Origin: Yoonia sediminilitoris
Lineage (GTDB): Bacteria > Pseudomonadota > Alphaproteobacteria > Rhodobacterales > Rhodobacteraceae
Reading direction: 5' to 3'
Length of the DNA: 64,000 nucleotides
Assembly (NCBI RefSeq): GCF_003058085.1
Contig: NZ_QBUD01000004.1
Coordinates: 62,001 to 126,000, forward strand
Both the position numbers and the translations under genes were made by a program. This document shows, in pieces, positions 51,047-60,029 of this stretch. The notes beneath the pieces are model-generated. The model ran no database searches and had not been told where the DNA came from. It saw nothing but the letters and a program-made list of their open reading frames with translations. How positions within the stretch are numbered: the stretch's first letter is position 1; every line of letters starts with the position of its first letter.

Positions 51047-53443
51047 CTAGCCGCGCAATACCGCGCCAGTGGCCTTGGTCACTTTCTCTACGATCTTGGC
51101 GCTTACGGCTTCAATATCAGCATCTTTCAACGTCTTTTCAGTCGGTTGCAGGCTGACAGTCACGGCGAGCGACTTTTTGCCCTCGCCCAGATTGCCGCCG
51201 ATGAATTCATCAAAGACACGCACGTCAGTGATCAACGCCTTGTCGGCGGCGGCGGCGGCGTTCACGAGCGTGAGCGCATCAACCTGCGCATCGACGACAA
51301 AGGCAAAGTCTCGTTCAACTGCTTGCAAATCATTTGCGGCAAGGGCTGCGCGGGTTGCTGTCTTGTTCTTGGGCACCGGCACTTCGTCCGGCCAGATCAT
51401 GAACCCGACGGCGGGACCTTTGATGTCCATTTCGCGCAGAACCTTGGGGTGCAATTCTCCAAAGATACCCAGCACTTTCTTGGGGCCTAGACAGATTTTG
51501 CCGTGCCGTCCGGGGTGCCACCATGCGTCGGCACCACGCAGGATTTGCACCTTCGCTGGCGCGTTGATCGCGGCCAATATCGCCTCTGCATCGGCTTTTG
51601 CGTCATAGACATCGACCGGGCGCGATGTGCCGTGCACGTCTTTTGGGCCGGTACGGCCGATCAAAATGCCTGTGACCAGATTTTGCTGTTCACCGGGTTC
51701 GCCGCCATCAAAGCCTGCGCCGACTTCAAACAGGGCCATATCCATGAAACCACGCGCCTGATTACGGGCCGCTGCCCGCAAAAGACCGGGCAACAGGTTG
51801 GGACGCATGTGCGACATTTCAGAACTGATCGGATTTTCCAGCATGGTCGCGTCATCGCCACCGCCAAACAGCTTTGCTGCTGCTTCATCAACGAAACTGT
51901 AGGTCACACATTCATTGTAGCCCAACGCTGCTGCTGTCCGGCGGGCGGCCTGTTGACGACGCTGTGCAGGAGTCAGGATCGGCTTTGGCACCCCCGGATC
52001 CATGCGCGGCAATGGCTTGCCCTGCAATTTGGTCAGCGATGCAATCCGCGCGACCTCTTCCACCAGATCAGCGGGACCCTGTACGTCAGGCCGCCAAGAG
52101 GGTACGTGCGCCATGTCACCATCCAGCGTGAAGCCGAGTGCCTTCAGCGTGGCCTGCTGCGTGTCAGCGGCAATCTCCATACCGACAAGGCTGACAACAC
52201 GGTCCGTATCCAGCTTGTAAGCGCGCGAAGTATCGGGCACGGAACCGGCCTGAATAGGCGCGGACGCTTCGCCGCCAGCATGATCGACGATCATGCGCAC
52301 TGCATGTTCCAGACCTTCGGGCGTGAAGGCCGGGTCAACACCGCGCTCAAACCGATAGCGGGCATCGGAATTGATCTTCAGCGCGCGGCCCGTATAGGCA
52401 ATCTGGACCGGGTCCCAATAGGCGCTTTCCACAAAGACATTCACGGTCTCATCTGAACAGCCGGTTGTGCTGCCACCCATAATGCCCGCAATGCTTTCGG
52501 GGCCTGTGTCGTCAGAAATGACCATCTGGCCCTGTTGCAGGGTGTATTCCTTGTCATCCAGCGCAACGAGCGTTTCACCACCCGCAGCGCGATGCACGCG
52601 CAGGTTGCCTTTGACCTTGTCCATGTCAAAGACATGCAAAGGCCGATTCAGATCGTATGTAAACCAGTTGGTCACATCGACGAGAAAGCTGATCGGGCGC
52701 AGACCGATGGCGCGCAACTGGGCTTGCAGCCACGCCGGGCTGGGGCCGTTCTTGACACCACGGATCACACGCCCGCAAAAGACCGGGCAGCCGTCCAGCG
52801 TGTCGTCATCAATCGTGACTGCAATATCAGCCGCAAAGCTTGCGGGCACCGGCGTGACCTTGACCTCTTTCAGTGTGCCAAGGCCACGGGCTGCAAGGTC
52901 GCGCGCCACACCGCGCACACCAAGCGCATCCGGCCGGTTCGGCGTGATGGCGATTTCGATGACCGGATCAACCATGTCGGGTTTGTTGGCGGCCAGCCAG
53001 TCGGTAAAGCTTTCTCCGACTTCGCCCGACGGCAGTTCGATGATGCCGTCATGTTCGTCTGACATTTCCATTTCGCGTTCGGAACACATCATGCCGTAAG
53101 ATTCGATACCCCGGATCTTGCCCACGCCAATCGTCGTGTCGATGCCGGGGACATAGGTGCCGGGGGAAGCGATCACCACGGTGATGCCTTCACGCGCATT
53201 GGGCGCACCGCAAATGATTTGCGTCGGCCCGTCAGCAGTTTCAACCTGACAGACCTTCAGCTTGTCCGCATCGGGGTGCTTTTGCGCGCTGATCACCTTG
53301 CCGATGGTAAACTCAGCAAGCTTCGCAGCCGGATTTTCGACCCCTTCCACTTCAAGTCCCAGATCGGTCAACGCCTCTGCGATCTGATCGACAGTTGCAT
53401 CAGTTTCCAAGTGGTGTTTCAGCCATGAAAGCGTGAATTTCAT
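51047..53443 (-). CDS. pheT: Phenylalanine-tRNA ligase beta subunit
   Basis: A 798-residue subunit of the (alpha-beta)2 synthetase charging tRNA-Phe. Seen: MKFTLSWLKHHLETDA at the start, a tRNA-binding OB domain with KHPDADKLKVCQVETADG, the B3/B4 editing region, B5 with SRAYKLDTDRV, core AARRTAAALGYNECVTYSF and a C-terminal anticodon-binding FDX-ACB domain with LAVTVSLQPTEKTLKDADIE. Unusually, pheS is not adjacent: an esterase gene and a broken rhodanese gene lie between them on the same strand. Confidence 0.97.
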   Translation of the reverse strand: MKFTLSWLKHHLETDATVDQIAEALTDLGLEVEGVENPAAKLAEFTIGKVISAQKHPDADKLKVCQVETADGPTQIICGAPNAREGITVVIASPGTYVPGIDTTIGVGKIRGIESYGMMCSEREMEMSDEHDGIIELPSGEVGESFTDWLAANKPDMVDPVIEIAITPNRPDALGVRGVARDLAARGLGTLKEVKVTPVPASFAADIAVTIDDDTLDGCPVFCGRVIRGVKNGPSPAWLQAQLRAIGLRPISFLVDVTNWFTYDLNRPLHVFDMDKVKGNLRVHRAAGGETLVALDDKEYTLQQGQMVISDDTGPESIAGIMGGSTTGCSDETVNVFVESAYWDPVQIAYTGRALKINSDARYRFERGVDPAFTPEGLEHAVRMIVDHAGGEASAPIQAGSVPDTSRAYKLDTDRVVSLVGMEIAADTQQATLKALGFTLDGDMAHVPSWRPDVQGPADLVEEVARIASLTKLQGKPLPRMDPGVPKPILTPAQRRQQAARRTAAALGYNECVTYSFVDEAAAKLFGGGDDATMLENPISSEMSHMRPNLLPGLLRAAARNQARGFMDMALFEVGAGFDGGEPGEQQNLVTGILIGRTGPKDVHGTSRPVDVYDAKADAEAILAAINAPAKVQILRGADAWWHPGRHGKICLGPKKVLGIFGELHPKVLREMDIKGPAVGFMIWPDEVPVPKNKTATRAALAANDLQAVERDFAFVVDAQVDALTLVNAAAAADKALITDVRVFDEFIGGNLGEGKKSLAVTVSLQPTEKTLKDADIEAVSAKIVEKVTKATGAVLRG

Positions 53444-53527
53444 AGGGTGCGTCCTGCGGTAAATACGTTTGCAGAGGGCTTACCGGATAAGGGCCGGAGG
53501 GGAAAGAGGGCGCGGCGCCAAAGCCCA

Positions 53528-54358
53528 TCAGGGATAGCCGGGTGCCCGCCCCAGCAGTTCGTCCAACTGCCGCCCGATCCAACCCCTTGGGATGAAGTGC
53601 CCGCGCGGATGCACATCAAGGATCACACGTTTGCCTGCTGCGCAGCGCGTCCAGACATGCCGGGTGAAAGTATCCCGGCGGGTCACCGACCATACATCGC
53701 GTGTATGTTCCGCCCCGCATCCGAACTGTGCGCGCCATAGGGCCACTGGATTGAGCCTGTCACCGTCTGGCCCAAACGGATAATCCATCACGTTGTCGGA
53801 TAGCCCATGCACATGGCGCACCTCTTTGGGGCCTTGCGGACAATCCGTGCGTTGATTGAGCGTTCCCGACACGGCCAGCAATGCAGCGACATCATTGCCG
53901 TTCTGACAAGCGTAGCGCCATGCCATGGCCGCCCCGAAAGAGTAGCCGGACACAAAAATGCGGCTGGTGTCGATAGGGTATCGCCGGGCTGCATCCTCTA
54001 GCGCTTTCGTGGCAAAGGCCACGTCCCTATGGCGGTCTGACCAGAAATCCCACGTCCGATTGACCCCGGTTGGCGCAATCAAGAGCACCCCGCGCCTGCG
54101 GGTCGCACCCGATATGCGGCCATGATAGACAGGGACCGCACCAGTTCTGCCCCAGCCGTGAAAATGCAACATGACAGGCAAGGCCGACACGCCATCCCAT
54201 CCATCCGGTTCCTTCACATGATAGCTGCGCCCGTCAAGCGTGCAGGGCACCTGCCCATGACAGGGGTTGCCCGGCAGAACAGAGTCAGGGCTCGTGGCTT
54301 GTGATTTAACGCTGCCGGCGATCGAAAGCAACAAGAACAGAACAAAGCGAAACAGCAT
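53528..54358 (-). CDS. Secreted polyhydroxybutyrate-depolymerase/LpqC-type esterase
   Basis: A 276-residue exported alpha/beta hydrolase. Seen: signal peptide LFRFVLFLLLSIAGSVKSQA, PVMLHFHGWGRTG (oxyanion region), catalytic Ser in FVSGYSFGAAMAWRYACQNG, VSGTLNQRTDCP, later DYPFGPDGD and a final His region VHPRGHFIPRGWIGRQLDELLG. LpqC/PHB depolymerase family members cut esters such as polyhydroxyalkanoate or feruloyl groups. Six Cys suggest disulfides. ATG 54358 is chosen for the signal peptide; a TTG ten codons earlier is possible. Confidence 0.85.
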   Translation of the reverse strand: MLFRFVLFLLLSIAGSVKSQATSPDSVLPGNPCHGQVPCTLDGRSYHVKEPDGWDGVSALPVMLHFHGWGRTGAVPVYHGRISGATRRRGVLLIAPTGVNRTWDFWSDRHRDVAFATKALEDAARRYPIDTSRIFVSGYSFGAAMAWRYACQNGNDVAALLAVSGTLNQRTDCPQGPKEVRHVHGLSDNVMDYPFGPDGDRLNPVALWRAQFGCGAEHTRDVWSVTRRDTFTRHVWTRCAAGKRVILDVHPRGHFIPRGWIGRQLDELLGRAPGYP

Positions 54359-54485
54359 GGCAAAGGCATTCCCTAAAGCGTTTCGCAAAGAACCTTAATC
54401 ACGGCTCTTCGGGAAACGCATTGCAACGCCCAGATGGCATCGGACCTCGCATTGTTGACATGGCTCAGGTCAGAGGCAAAAGGAT

Positions 54486-55514
54486 TTATTCTGCGTCCGG
54501 CTGCTCTGCACCCTCAACCAGTACCCCGCCCTGACTTTTCCATTCTTTGACTGATGCCGGGTAAACGCGCAAGTCTTCAAGACCCGCCAGTTCGGACGCA
54601 TAAAACCAGTTCAAAGCGGACAGTTCGCCAGTGCGACAAAATCTGACTGTCGTGCCCTACTTCCAGTCGGGTTCATAGCGGCCCAAATGAACAATCACGC
54701 TTTTGACGCCAGCTTCGACGTTGATATCAACAGACAGGGTGGCAAGCAGCGGCTGTACCGGTGCATTCGTGGCCCCAAGCAAGGTCGTTGCAAGTGCGGC
54801 GCCCGCATCATTGAGACGCCGAAAGAAACTGTAGCGGCGAGCATCAAGAAGATGGTATTCGATTTGCCCGGTCGCGATGCCATACACATCAAGTTCATCG
54901 GCGCGCCATTCATCGGAAAAAGTGATATTCGCAAGATATGGCTGCTGCTCGGCAGGCGTGTCAGCGACCGGCAGCCCCGCATCCACCCATGCCTTGTGAC
55001 CACCATTCAAGATCGCCAGCTTTTCGGCACCAGACGACTTCAGCGAGCAATAGATGACCGCGGCACGGCCACTGTCCATCATGTTGGACCGCGAATGGAC
55101 AATGATAACAGGTTCATCAAGCCGCAATCCGGCCTGCCCAATGATATCTGAACGCACGTTGGGCGGCGGCGGCGGGCCGGGGTTTGCCTTGCGGCCGCGC
55201 CATTCCGAATAGGGAACCGACATTGCGCCAGGGATCACACCTTTGGCGACAGCCTTTTTGCTCAGGATATCAAGGATTTGCACTGACGCGGTTCTCTTGA
55301 TCAGATCCAGTGAGTTCGCACCAGGCATGACCGACCAGTCAATCGGGTTGCTGGCTGACGTCTCTTTGCACGGTATTTCCAAGGTCAGACCAATCTGGAT
55401 AAAGTCCGGGTTATCGCCGGACACGACGGTATGGGTCGCGCCACATGAAAATGCGGCGGCGCCGGAAAGGGCCGACATCAGCATTGCAGAAAGGAATGAT
55501 CGAATTGCGGCCAA
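54486..55514 (-). pseudogene. Exported rhodanese (thiosulfate sulfurtransferase)-like gene with in-frame amber codon
   Basis: A single reading frame of 343 codons is interrupted only by TAG at 54657-54659. Before it, 285 residues: signal peptide with ALSGAAAFSCGA, a short LysM-like HTVVSGDNPDFIQIG, a first rhodanese domain (GVIPGAMSVPYSEW; loop VHSRSNMMDSGRAA without Cys) and most of a second. After it, same frame, come FCRTGELSALNWFYASELAG and LRVYPASVKEW, then TAA: the active-site Cys loop and the end of the second domain. So the stop removes the catalytic Cys. Either a recent nonsense mutation, or translational readthrough, or a sequencing error. Confidence 0.85.
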
Positions 55515-55798
55515 AACAAAGCCTCGTCAATCAAATTACTCATAAGAAGCTATCGCGCACAGCAATCGAAACAACTTGCCGAAATACCCTCCGGTTCAAT
55601 GAATCCGGTGGGTAGAGTGCGCAAATGGCAAATTTGAGGAGCTGTCGGACCATACAATCGACGCTGCGTGACATAGGTATCACTCAATGGCCATGTGGCG
55701 CCACTCCGCAGTGCGCATCACGACGTGGAAACCAGCAGTCTTTCAGGTCAGATTGCGGCTCTACACTGCTGGTTTTGGTCGCTGGCGGCCGTGCGCCA
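55515..55798. other. Intergenic region between pheS and rhodanese-like gene
   Basis: 284 bp with no credible gene on either strand; the short open frame at 55625 is without features. It presumably carries the promoter of the rhodanese-like gene and separates it from pheS. Confidence 0.4.
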
Positions 55799-56872
55799 CT
55801 ATCTGCTTAGCCCACCGTGCAGGGTCGGTTGATCAAGAGCGCCAAAGCCGAAGTGGCGCAGCCACCGCAAATCGGAATCAAAGAATGCCCGCAGATCGGG
55901 AATGCCATATTTCAGCATCGCAATCCGGTCGATTCCCATGCCGAAGGCAAATCCCTGCCACTGGTCCGGATCAACGCCCGCCGCCTGCAAGACCTTGGGG
56001 TGGACCATACCACTGCCCAAAATTTCGAGCCAGTCATCGCCTTCACCGACCTTCAGGGTACCGCCTTCCCACGAACAGCGGATGTCCACCTCGGCTGATG
56101 GTTCGGTAAACGGGAAATGAGAGGCGCGGAAGCGGATGTCCACATTGTCGACTTCGAAATAGGACTTCACGAATTCTTCCAATACCCACTTGAGATTCGC
56201 CATCGAGATATCCTTGTCGATGGCCAGCCCTTCGACCTGATGGAACATTGGCGTATGGGTCTGGTCATAGTCCGCACGATAGACACGACCGGGACAGATG
56301 ATGCGGGTCGGGGCACCGGTTGTCTCCATGCTGCGAATCTGGACCGGGCTGGTGTGGGTACGCAAGACATGCGGCGGGCGGTTATCACCTTCGCCTCGGT
56401 GGATATAGAACGTATCCATCTCGGCGCGGGCCGGATGATGACCGGGAATGTTGAGCGCATCAAAGTTGTACCAGTCACTTTCAATCTGTGGACCCTCGGC
56501 AACCCGAAAGCCCATATCGGCAAAGATCGCAGTGACTTCTTCGGTCACTTGGCTGATGGGGTGAATGGTCCCGTGGGGGCGCGCACGGGCGGGCAATGTC
56601 ACGTCAAGCCACTCTGTGCGCAACCGTTCATCCAATGCCGCATCCGCCAAAGCCATTTTCTTGGCTGCCAGGGCGCTGTTGATCTCATCCTTGAGCGCAT
56701 TCAGCGCAGGCCCGGCGATCTGGCGCTCTTCTGGCGTCATTTTGCCCAGTTCGCGCATTCTCAGGCTGATTTCGCCCTTTTTGCCCACGGCCTGCACGCG
56801 CAAGTCCTCAATCGCAGCCTCGTCGGCGGCATTGGCGATCAGGTCCAGATATTTTTGCTTCAGATCATCCAT
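55799..56872 (-). CDS. pheS: Phenylalanine-tRNA ligase alpha subunit
   Basis: A 357-residue class II synthetase subunit. Seen: N-terminal coiled-coil (about 1-90), [47 protein letters not shown] (motif 2 area), [18 protein letters not shown] and a closing motif 3 [40 protein letters not shown] 56872 follows GGAG. A GGCCCA...TGGGCC hairpin lies in the leader (56918-56936) without a T-run. Divergent from a diguanylate cyclase gene. Confidence 0.97.
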   Translation of the reverse strand: MDDLKQKYLDLIANAADEAAIEDLRVQAVGKKGEISLRMRELGKMTPEERQIAGPALNALKDEINSALAAKKMALADAALDERLRTEWLDVTLPARARPHGTIHPISQVTEEVTAIFADMGFRVAEGPQIESDWYNFDALNIPGHHPARAEMDTFYIHRGEGDNRPPHVLRTHTSPVQIRSMETTGAPTRIICPGRVYRADYDQTHTPMFHQVEGLAIDKDISMANLKWVLEEFVKSYFEVDNVDIRFRASHFPFTEPSAEVDIRCSWEGGTLKVGEGDDWLEILGSGMVHPKVLQAAGVDPDQWQGFAFGMGIDRIAMLKYGIPDLRAFFDSDLRWLRHFGFGALDQPTLHGGLSR

Positions 56873-57034
56873 GGCAGGGCCTCTCCTTACTTTGGTGCTC
56901 TGCTACCCTGACAGCAAGGCCCATGCAAGGTGGGCCATGCTGCGCCATGTGTCCCCCTGTTTTATAGAATTCACCGCAGCCAGCACCGGGACAGCTTAAG
57001 CGGTTCTTATCATTTTCATGTGAAGGCTCTTTTT

Positions 57035-58108
57035 ATGCGCGTGATTAGGTCAATTGATGAAGTCTTTGCCACTTCAACAGTCCCACAAAGCGAGGTGGAG
57101 TCAGGGGATATTTGCGTCCCCATCGCCTTTCTCAATGACCTGAACAATGCAGACACAACGGATGGTCTTCTCAGCGTTTATTCAGTCTGGGCGCAAAAGC
57201 TGCTGGGCGCGGATCGCTGTTCGATTGCGTTGAAAGAGGACGCGAATTCGCTTGTTGTAACTGTCATGAATGGTGAGGCAGGCATGCCAATGGGCGCGCG
57301 ATATGCACTTCATGACACAATCATCGGCGCCGTCAGTCAACGCGAGGAGATGCTTCACATCCCGGATATTACACAGCTCGACATCGCTGAAGCAAAAGCG
57401 GTCATGAAAATGGGTTATCATGCGGCCATTCTTGCGCCCATTGTCAGCGGCGATATCTGTTTCGGCACGTTAAACGCCAACTTCAAAAGCCAGATCAAAG
57501 ACGCGCCTGCACAACTGGCACTGATACAGGTAATGGCGCAAAGTCTGGCCGCGCGCATGCGGATCATCTCCCAGATGGACGACCTGAACGACCTTGTCCT
57601 GACTGACGCGCTTACCGGTGCCCACAATCGCCGCTTCCTCGATGCACAGGCACAAAAACTATGGGAAGCATGGACAGACCACCGATCCCCTTTTTGCGTG
57701 GTGACGATTGACGTGGACAAGTTCAAAAGGGTCAATGACACCCACGGACACGATGCCGGTGACACCGTCCTTCGCACAATGGTCAAACGTCTCATGTCGA
57801 ATTCCAGAGTGGATGATCATATCATCCGCCTGGGTGGTGAAGAATTCTGCACGCTGTCCGGCAAATCGGATTTGAAAGACGGTATCGCCCGCGCACGGCG
57901 TCTGCATACCGCCATCAGGCAGAATCCGTTTCAAATTGGGGCGCTCGCACTTCCCCTGACAATCAGCGTGGGTCTGTCGTGCGTGGTCTCTGACGATACC
58001 TGCTATGAAGATGTGCTGCTGCGCGCGGACCAGGCGCTTTACCAGGCCAAAGCATTGGGCCGCGACAGAATTGTAACCTGCGGAAATGACGTGTTTATGG
58101 TGGTTTAA
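57035..58108 (+). CDS. GAF-GGDEF diguanylate cyclase
   Basis: A 357-residue cytoplasmic enzyme making cyclic di-GMP. Seen: a GAF domain (about 35-175) with VWAQKLLGADRCSIALKED and ILAPIVSGDICFGTLNANF, a coiled linker, and GGDEF domain (about 195-350): TDALTGAHNRRFLD, VVTIDVDKFKRVNDTHGHDAGDTVL, the inhibitory I-site RVDD five residues before RLGGEEF, and LLRADQALYQAKALGRDRI. All catalytic residues are present, so it should be active and product-inhibited. GAF ligand unknown. Start ATG 57035. Confidence 0.93.
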   Translation: MRVIRSIDEVFATSTVPQSEVESGDICVPIAFLNDLNNADTTDGLLSVYSVWAQKLLGADRCSIALKEDANSLVVTVMNGEAGMPMGARYALHDTIIGAVSQREEMLHIPDITQLDIAEAKAVMKMGYHAAILAPIVSGDICFGTLNANFKSQIKDAPAQLALIQVMAQSLAARMRIISQMDDLNDLVLTDALTGAHNRRFLDAQAQKLWEAWTDHRSPFCVVTIDVDKFKRVNDTHGHDAGDTVLRTMVKRLMSNSRVDDHIIRLGGEEFCTLSGKSDLKDGIARARRLHTAIRQNPFQIGALALPLTISVGLSCVVSDDTCYEDVLLRADQALYQAKALGRDRIVTCGNDVFMVV

Positions 58109-58170
58109 GCAGGGGGTCGCACATATCACCCAACTTTTTGCCGGATAACTGCCCGACGGACAGGGCATTA

Positions 58171-58890
58171 TCAGGGCCCAAGTTTGGCAATTTCAGATTT
58201 GAAGTAAGCCAGTGTGACAGTGGCACGGTTACCTGCAATCCCATGGTATTTCGATCGCCCGTCCGAGGCAGGCAATCCCGCCCAGATTGCAGCGAGGTTA
58301 TTCATGAATTGCCTTTGGCTCAACTGCCCTGCCATGAAAGCGGGGAAGCCTGCATCGACCAGCAGCACGTCTGCCAGCCTGTCCTGCAAGGCGGGGGTGA
58401 AGCGCGCGTTGCGCTGTGTTCCGGTCTGGCTGACGACCCGTCGTAACGTATCGGGGATGAACTGGTAGCGGCCAATGGCATGAGGCTGGCCGGGGGTACC
58501 GGCGATCCAGTCAAAAATCTCGCCAATAGTCATTTGCGTGGGGCGTTTCCCCGGTTTGATCCGAGCACCATGTTGCACTGCATCATAACCGGCACGCGGT
58601 GATTCCGCACGCCCGATGACAGCGCGCAATCGTTGAACAGCACTGCCATCCACCCCCAGGCGAAACCGTTGCGCTGTCGGCAATGCGCGCGTCAATACGG
58701 GTGCAAAGAAACTGCCCGTTGATTGACCGGAGAATAGGCTGGCATCCAGCCGCGGCGCAAGATTCGCCCCGGGCTGCTGAAACAATGATCCGCGGCTTTG
58801 TGCTGCGGCGTTGCTTCCCATCAAAGATCCTGACTCAGCCCAGCCAATAACGGGCCAGACAGAAACCAAAAGTGCAAAGATCCAACGCAT
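58171..58890 (-). CDS. Exported muramidase-like (lysozyme-fold) protein
   Basis: A 239-residue exported protein. Seen: signal peptide RWIFALLVSVWPVIGWAESG, a Ser/Gln-rich low-complexity stretch (about 20-75), then a lysozyme-like fold: VIGRAESPRAGYDAVQHGAR (catalytic Glu in GRAES), MTIGEIFDWIAG, AIGRYQFIPDTLRRVVSQTG and TPALQDRLADVLLVDAGF, and AAIWAGLP. This pattern resembles phage/T4-independent GH104-type muramidases. It likely cuts peptidoglycan. ATG 58890 with AGG 6 bases before is preferred to the ATG two codons upstream. Confidence 0.82.
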   Translation of the reverse strand: MRWIFALLVSVWPVIGWAESGSLMGSNAAAQSRGSLFQQPGANLAPRLDASLFSGQSTGSFFAPVLTRALPTAQRFRLGVDGSAVQRLRAVIGRAESPRAGYDAVQHGARIKPGKRPTQMTIGEIFDWIAGTPGQPHAIGRYQFIPDTLRRVVSQTGTQRNARFTPALQDRLADVLLVDAGFPAFMAGQLSQRQFMNNLAAIWAGLPASDGRSKYHGIAGNRATVTLAYFKSEIAKLGP

Positions 58891-58997
58891 CGACATCCTG
58901 TCCGATAAAATCTGGGGTATTTTGACCCAAATTCATTGCGTTTTGGTTTCGATGTTGACGGGAGTTCGAAAATTCTCAGCTTGTCAGACACATGAAA

Positions 58998-59024
58998 TGA
59001 AAAAGGGGCCGCCAATGGCGACCC
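58998..59024 (-). terminator. Rho-independent terminator of rpmI-rplT
   Basis: On the minus strand GGGTCGCC, ATT and GGCGGCCC form an 8-bp stem (one G-T wobble) followed by CTTTTTC, about 30 bp after the rplT stop. Confidence 0.85.
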
Positions 59025-59055
59025 GCTATCCATTCTCATCTGACCAGCTTAGCGC

Positions 59056-59415
59056 TTAAGCCAGCGCAGCCTTTGCCTTGCCCACGATTGCGGCAAATGC
59101 GTCGGGCTCGTTCACGGCCAGATCGGCAAGAACCTTGCGGTCAACTTCGATCCCGGCGAGGTTCAAACCATTGATGAACTTGGAATAGTTCAGGTTTTCG
59201 TCAACCGTCCGTACGCCAGCGTTGATTCGCTGAATCCACAAGGCGCGGAAGTTGCGCTTGCGATTGTGACGGTCACGGGTTGCATATTGGTTGGCTTTGT
59301 CGACAGCCTGCTTGGCGACCTTGAAGGTCTTGGAGCGGCGATCGTAATATCCTTTGGCAGCGTCGAGTACTTTTTTGTGACGACGGTGCGTGACGGTTCC
59401 ACCTTTAACGCGCAT
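59056..59415 (-). CDS. rplT: 50S ribosomal protein L20
   Basis: A 119-residue ribosomal protein with the usual [44 protein letters not shown] and [25 protein letters not shown]. It binds 23S rRNA early in assembly. Follows rpmI by 17 bp; infC is not adjacent here. Confidence 0.98.
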   Translation of the reverse strand: MRVKGGTVTHRRHKKVLDAAKGYYDRRSKTFKVAKQAVDKANQYATRDRHNRKRNFRALWIQRINAGVRTVDENLNYSKFINGLNLAGIEVDRKVLADLAVNEPDAFAAIVGKAKAALA

Positions 59416-59432
59416 ATCTCAATTCCCTCTAA

Positions 59433-59633
59433 TTAGCGTGCGTATGGCATCATTGGCTTGATGATACCTTCGTCAGCTTTACAAAGCGTGGTTGTGCCAC
59501 GCGCGTTGCGAAGGAACTTGTTCGTGCGCTTGATCATGCCATGGCGCTTGCCCGCCTGGGCAGCCACAACACGGCCAGAGGCCGTCACTTTGAACCGCTT
59601 TTTGCAGCTCGATTTTGTCTTCATCTTCGGCAT
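59433..59633 (-). CDS. rpmI: 50S ribosomal protein L35
   Basis: A 66-residue basic protein: [42 protein letters not shown] and [12 protein letters not shown] 59633 is the family start. First gene of rpmI-rplT, with a terminator after rplT. Confidence 0.98.
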   Translation of the reverse strand: MPKMKTKSSCKKRFKVTASGRVVAAQAGKRHGMIKRTNKFLRNARGTTTLCKADEGIIKPMMPYAR

Positions 59634-59776
59634 TTCCGTCTCCATCTATTGGTCGGTCGGATCGCACGACTCGGCATGCCACTTAAGCCGGACGCGCGGG
59701 TTGAAGCGGTGCTATAGAAGCTCCCCCGCCTGTTTGCAAGCCTTATTGCCCGCATAGCAGCCGTCAGCGATACTGT

Positions 59777-60001
59777 TCAGTTCAGATACTTCGCCACCAC
59801 ACTGACAAACACATCATCAAAGGTCGCCACGCTGTAGGCAGCGGGATTCTGAGACATGGCGTAATATGCCGCCCCGGCACCGGCAATCAGCATGAACAGC
59901 GCCATCTTCGGCCCGCGCCGGTCGGAAAACGCGCTCATGAAAGCCGGAATCGAGAAAGCCGCCATTGTCACGCCAATCACGAAAAGCAGATCAAAATCCA
60001 T
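59777..60001 (-). CDS. Small two-helix membrane protein downstream of pyk
   Basis: A 74-residue protein: MDFDLLFVIGVTMAAFSIPA, then GPKMALFMLIAGAGAAYYAMS, giving two transmembrane helices and a short polar tail. No named family. It starts 28 bp after the pyk stop on the same strand, so probably co-transcribed with it. Confidence 0.75.
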   Translation of the reverse strand: MDFDLLFVIGVTMAAFSIPAFMSAFSDRRGPKMALFMLIAGAGAAYYAMSQNPAAYSVATFDDVFVSVVAKYLN

Positions 60002-60029
60002 GTGCTGTTTCCCCCCACCCCGGCCGATT

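Noticed and set aside
56918-56936. pheS leader hairpin as an attenuator
   Set aside because: GGCCCA/TGGGCC forms a stem, but there is no T-run and no short leader peptide rich in Phe codons.
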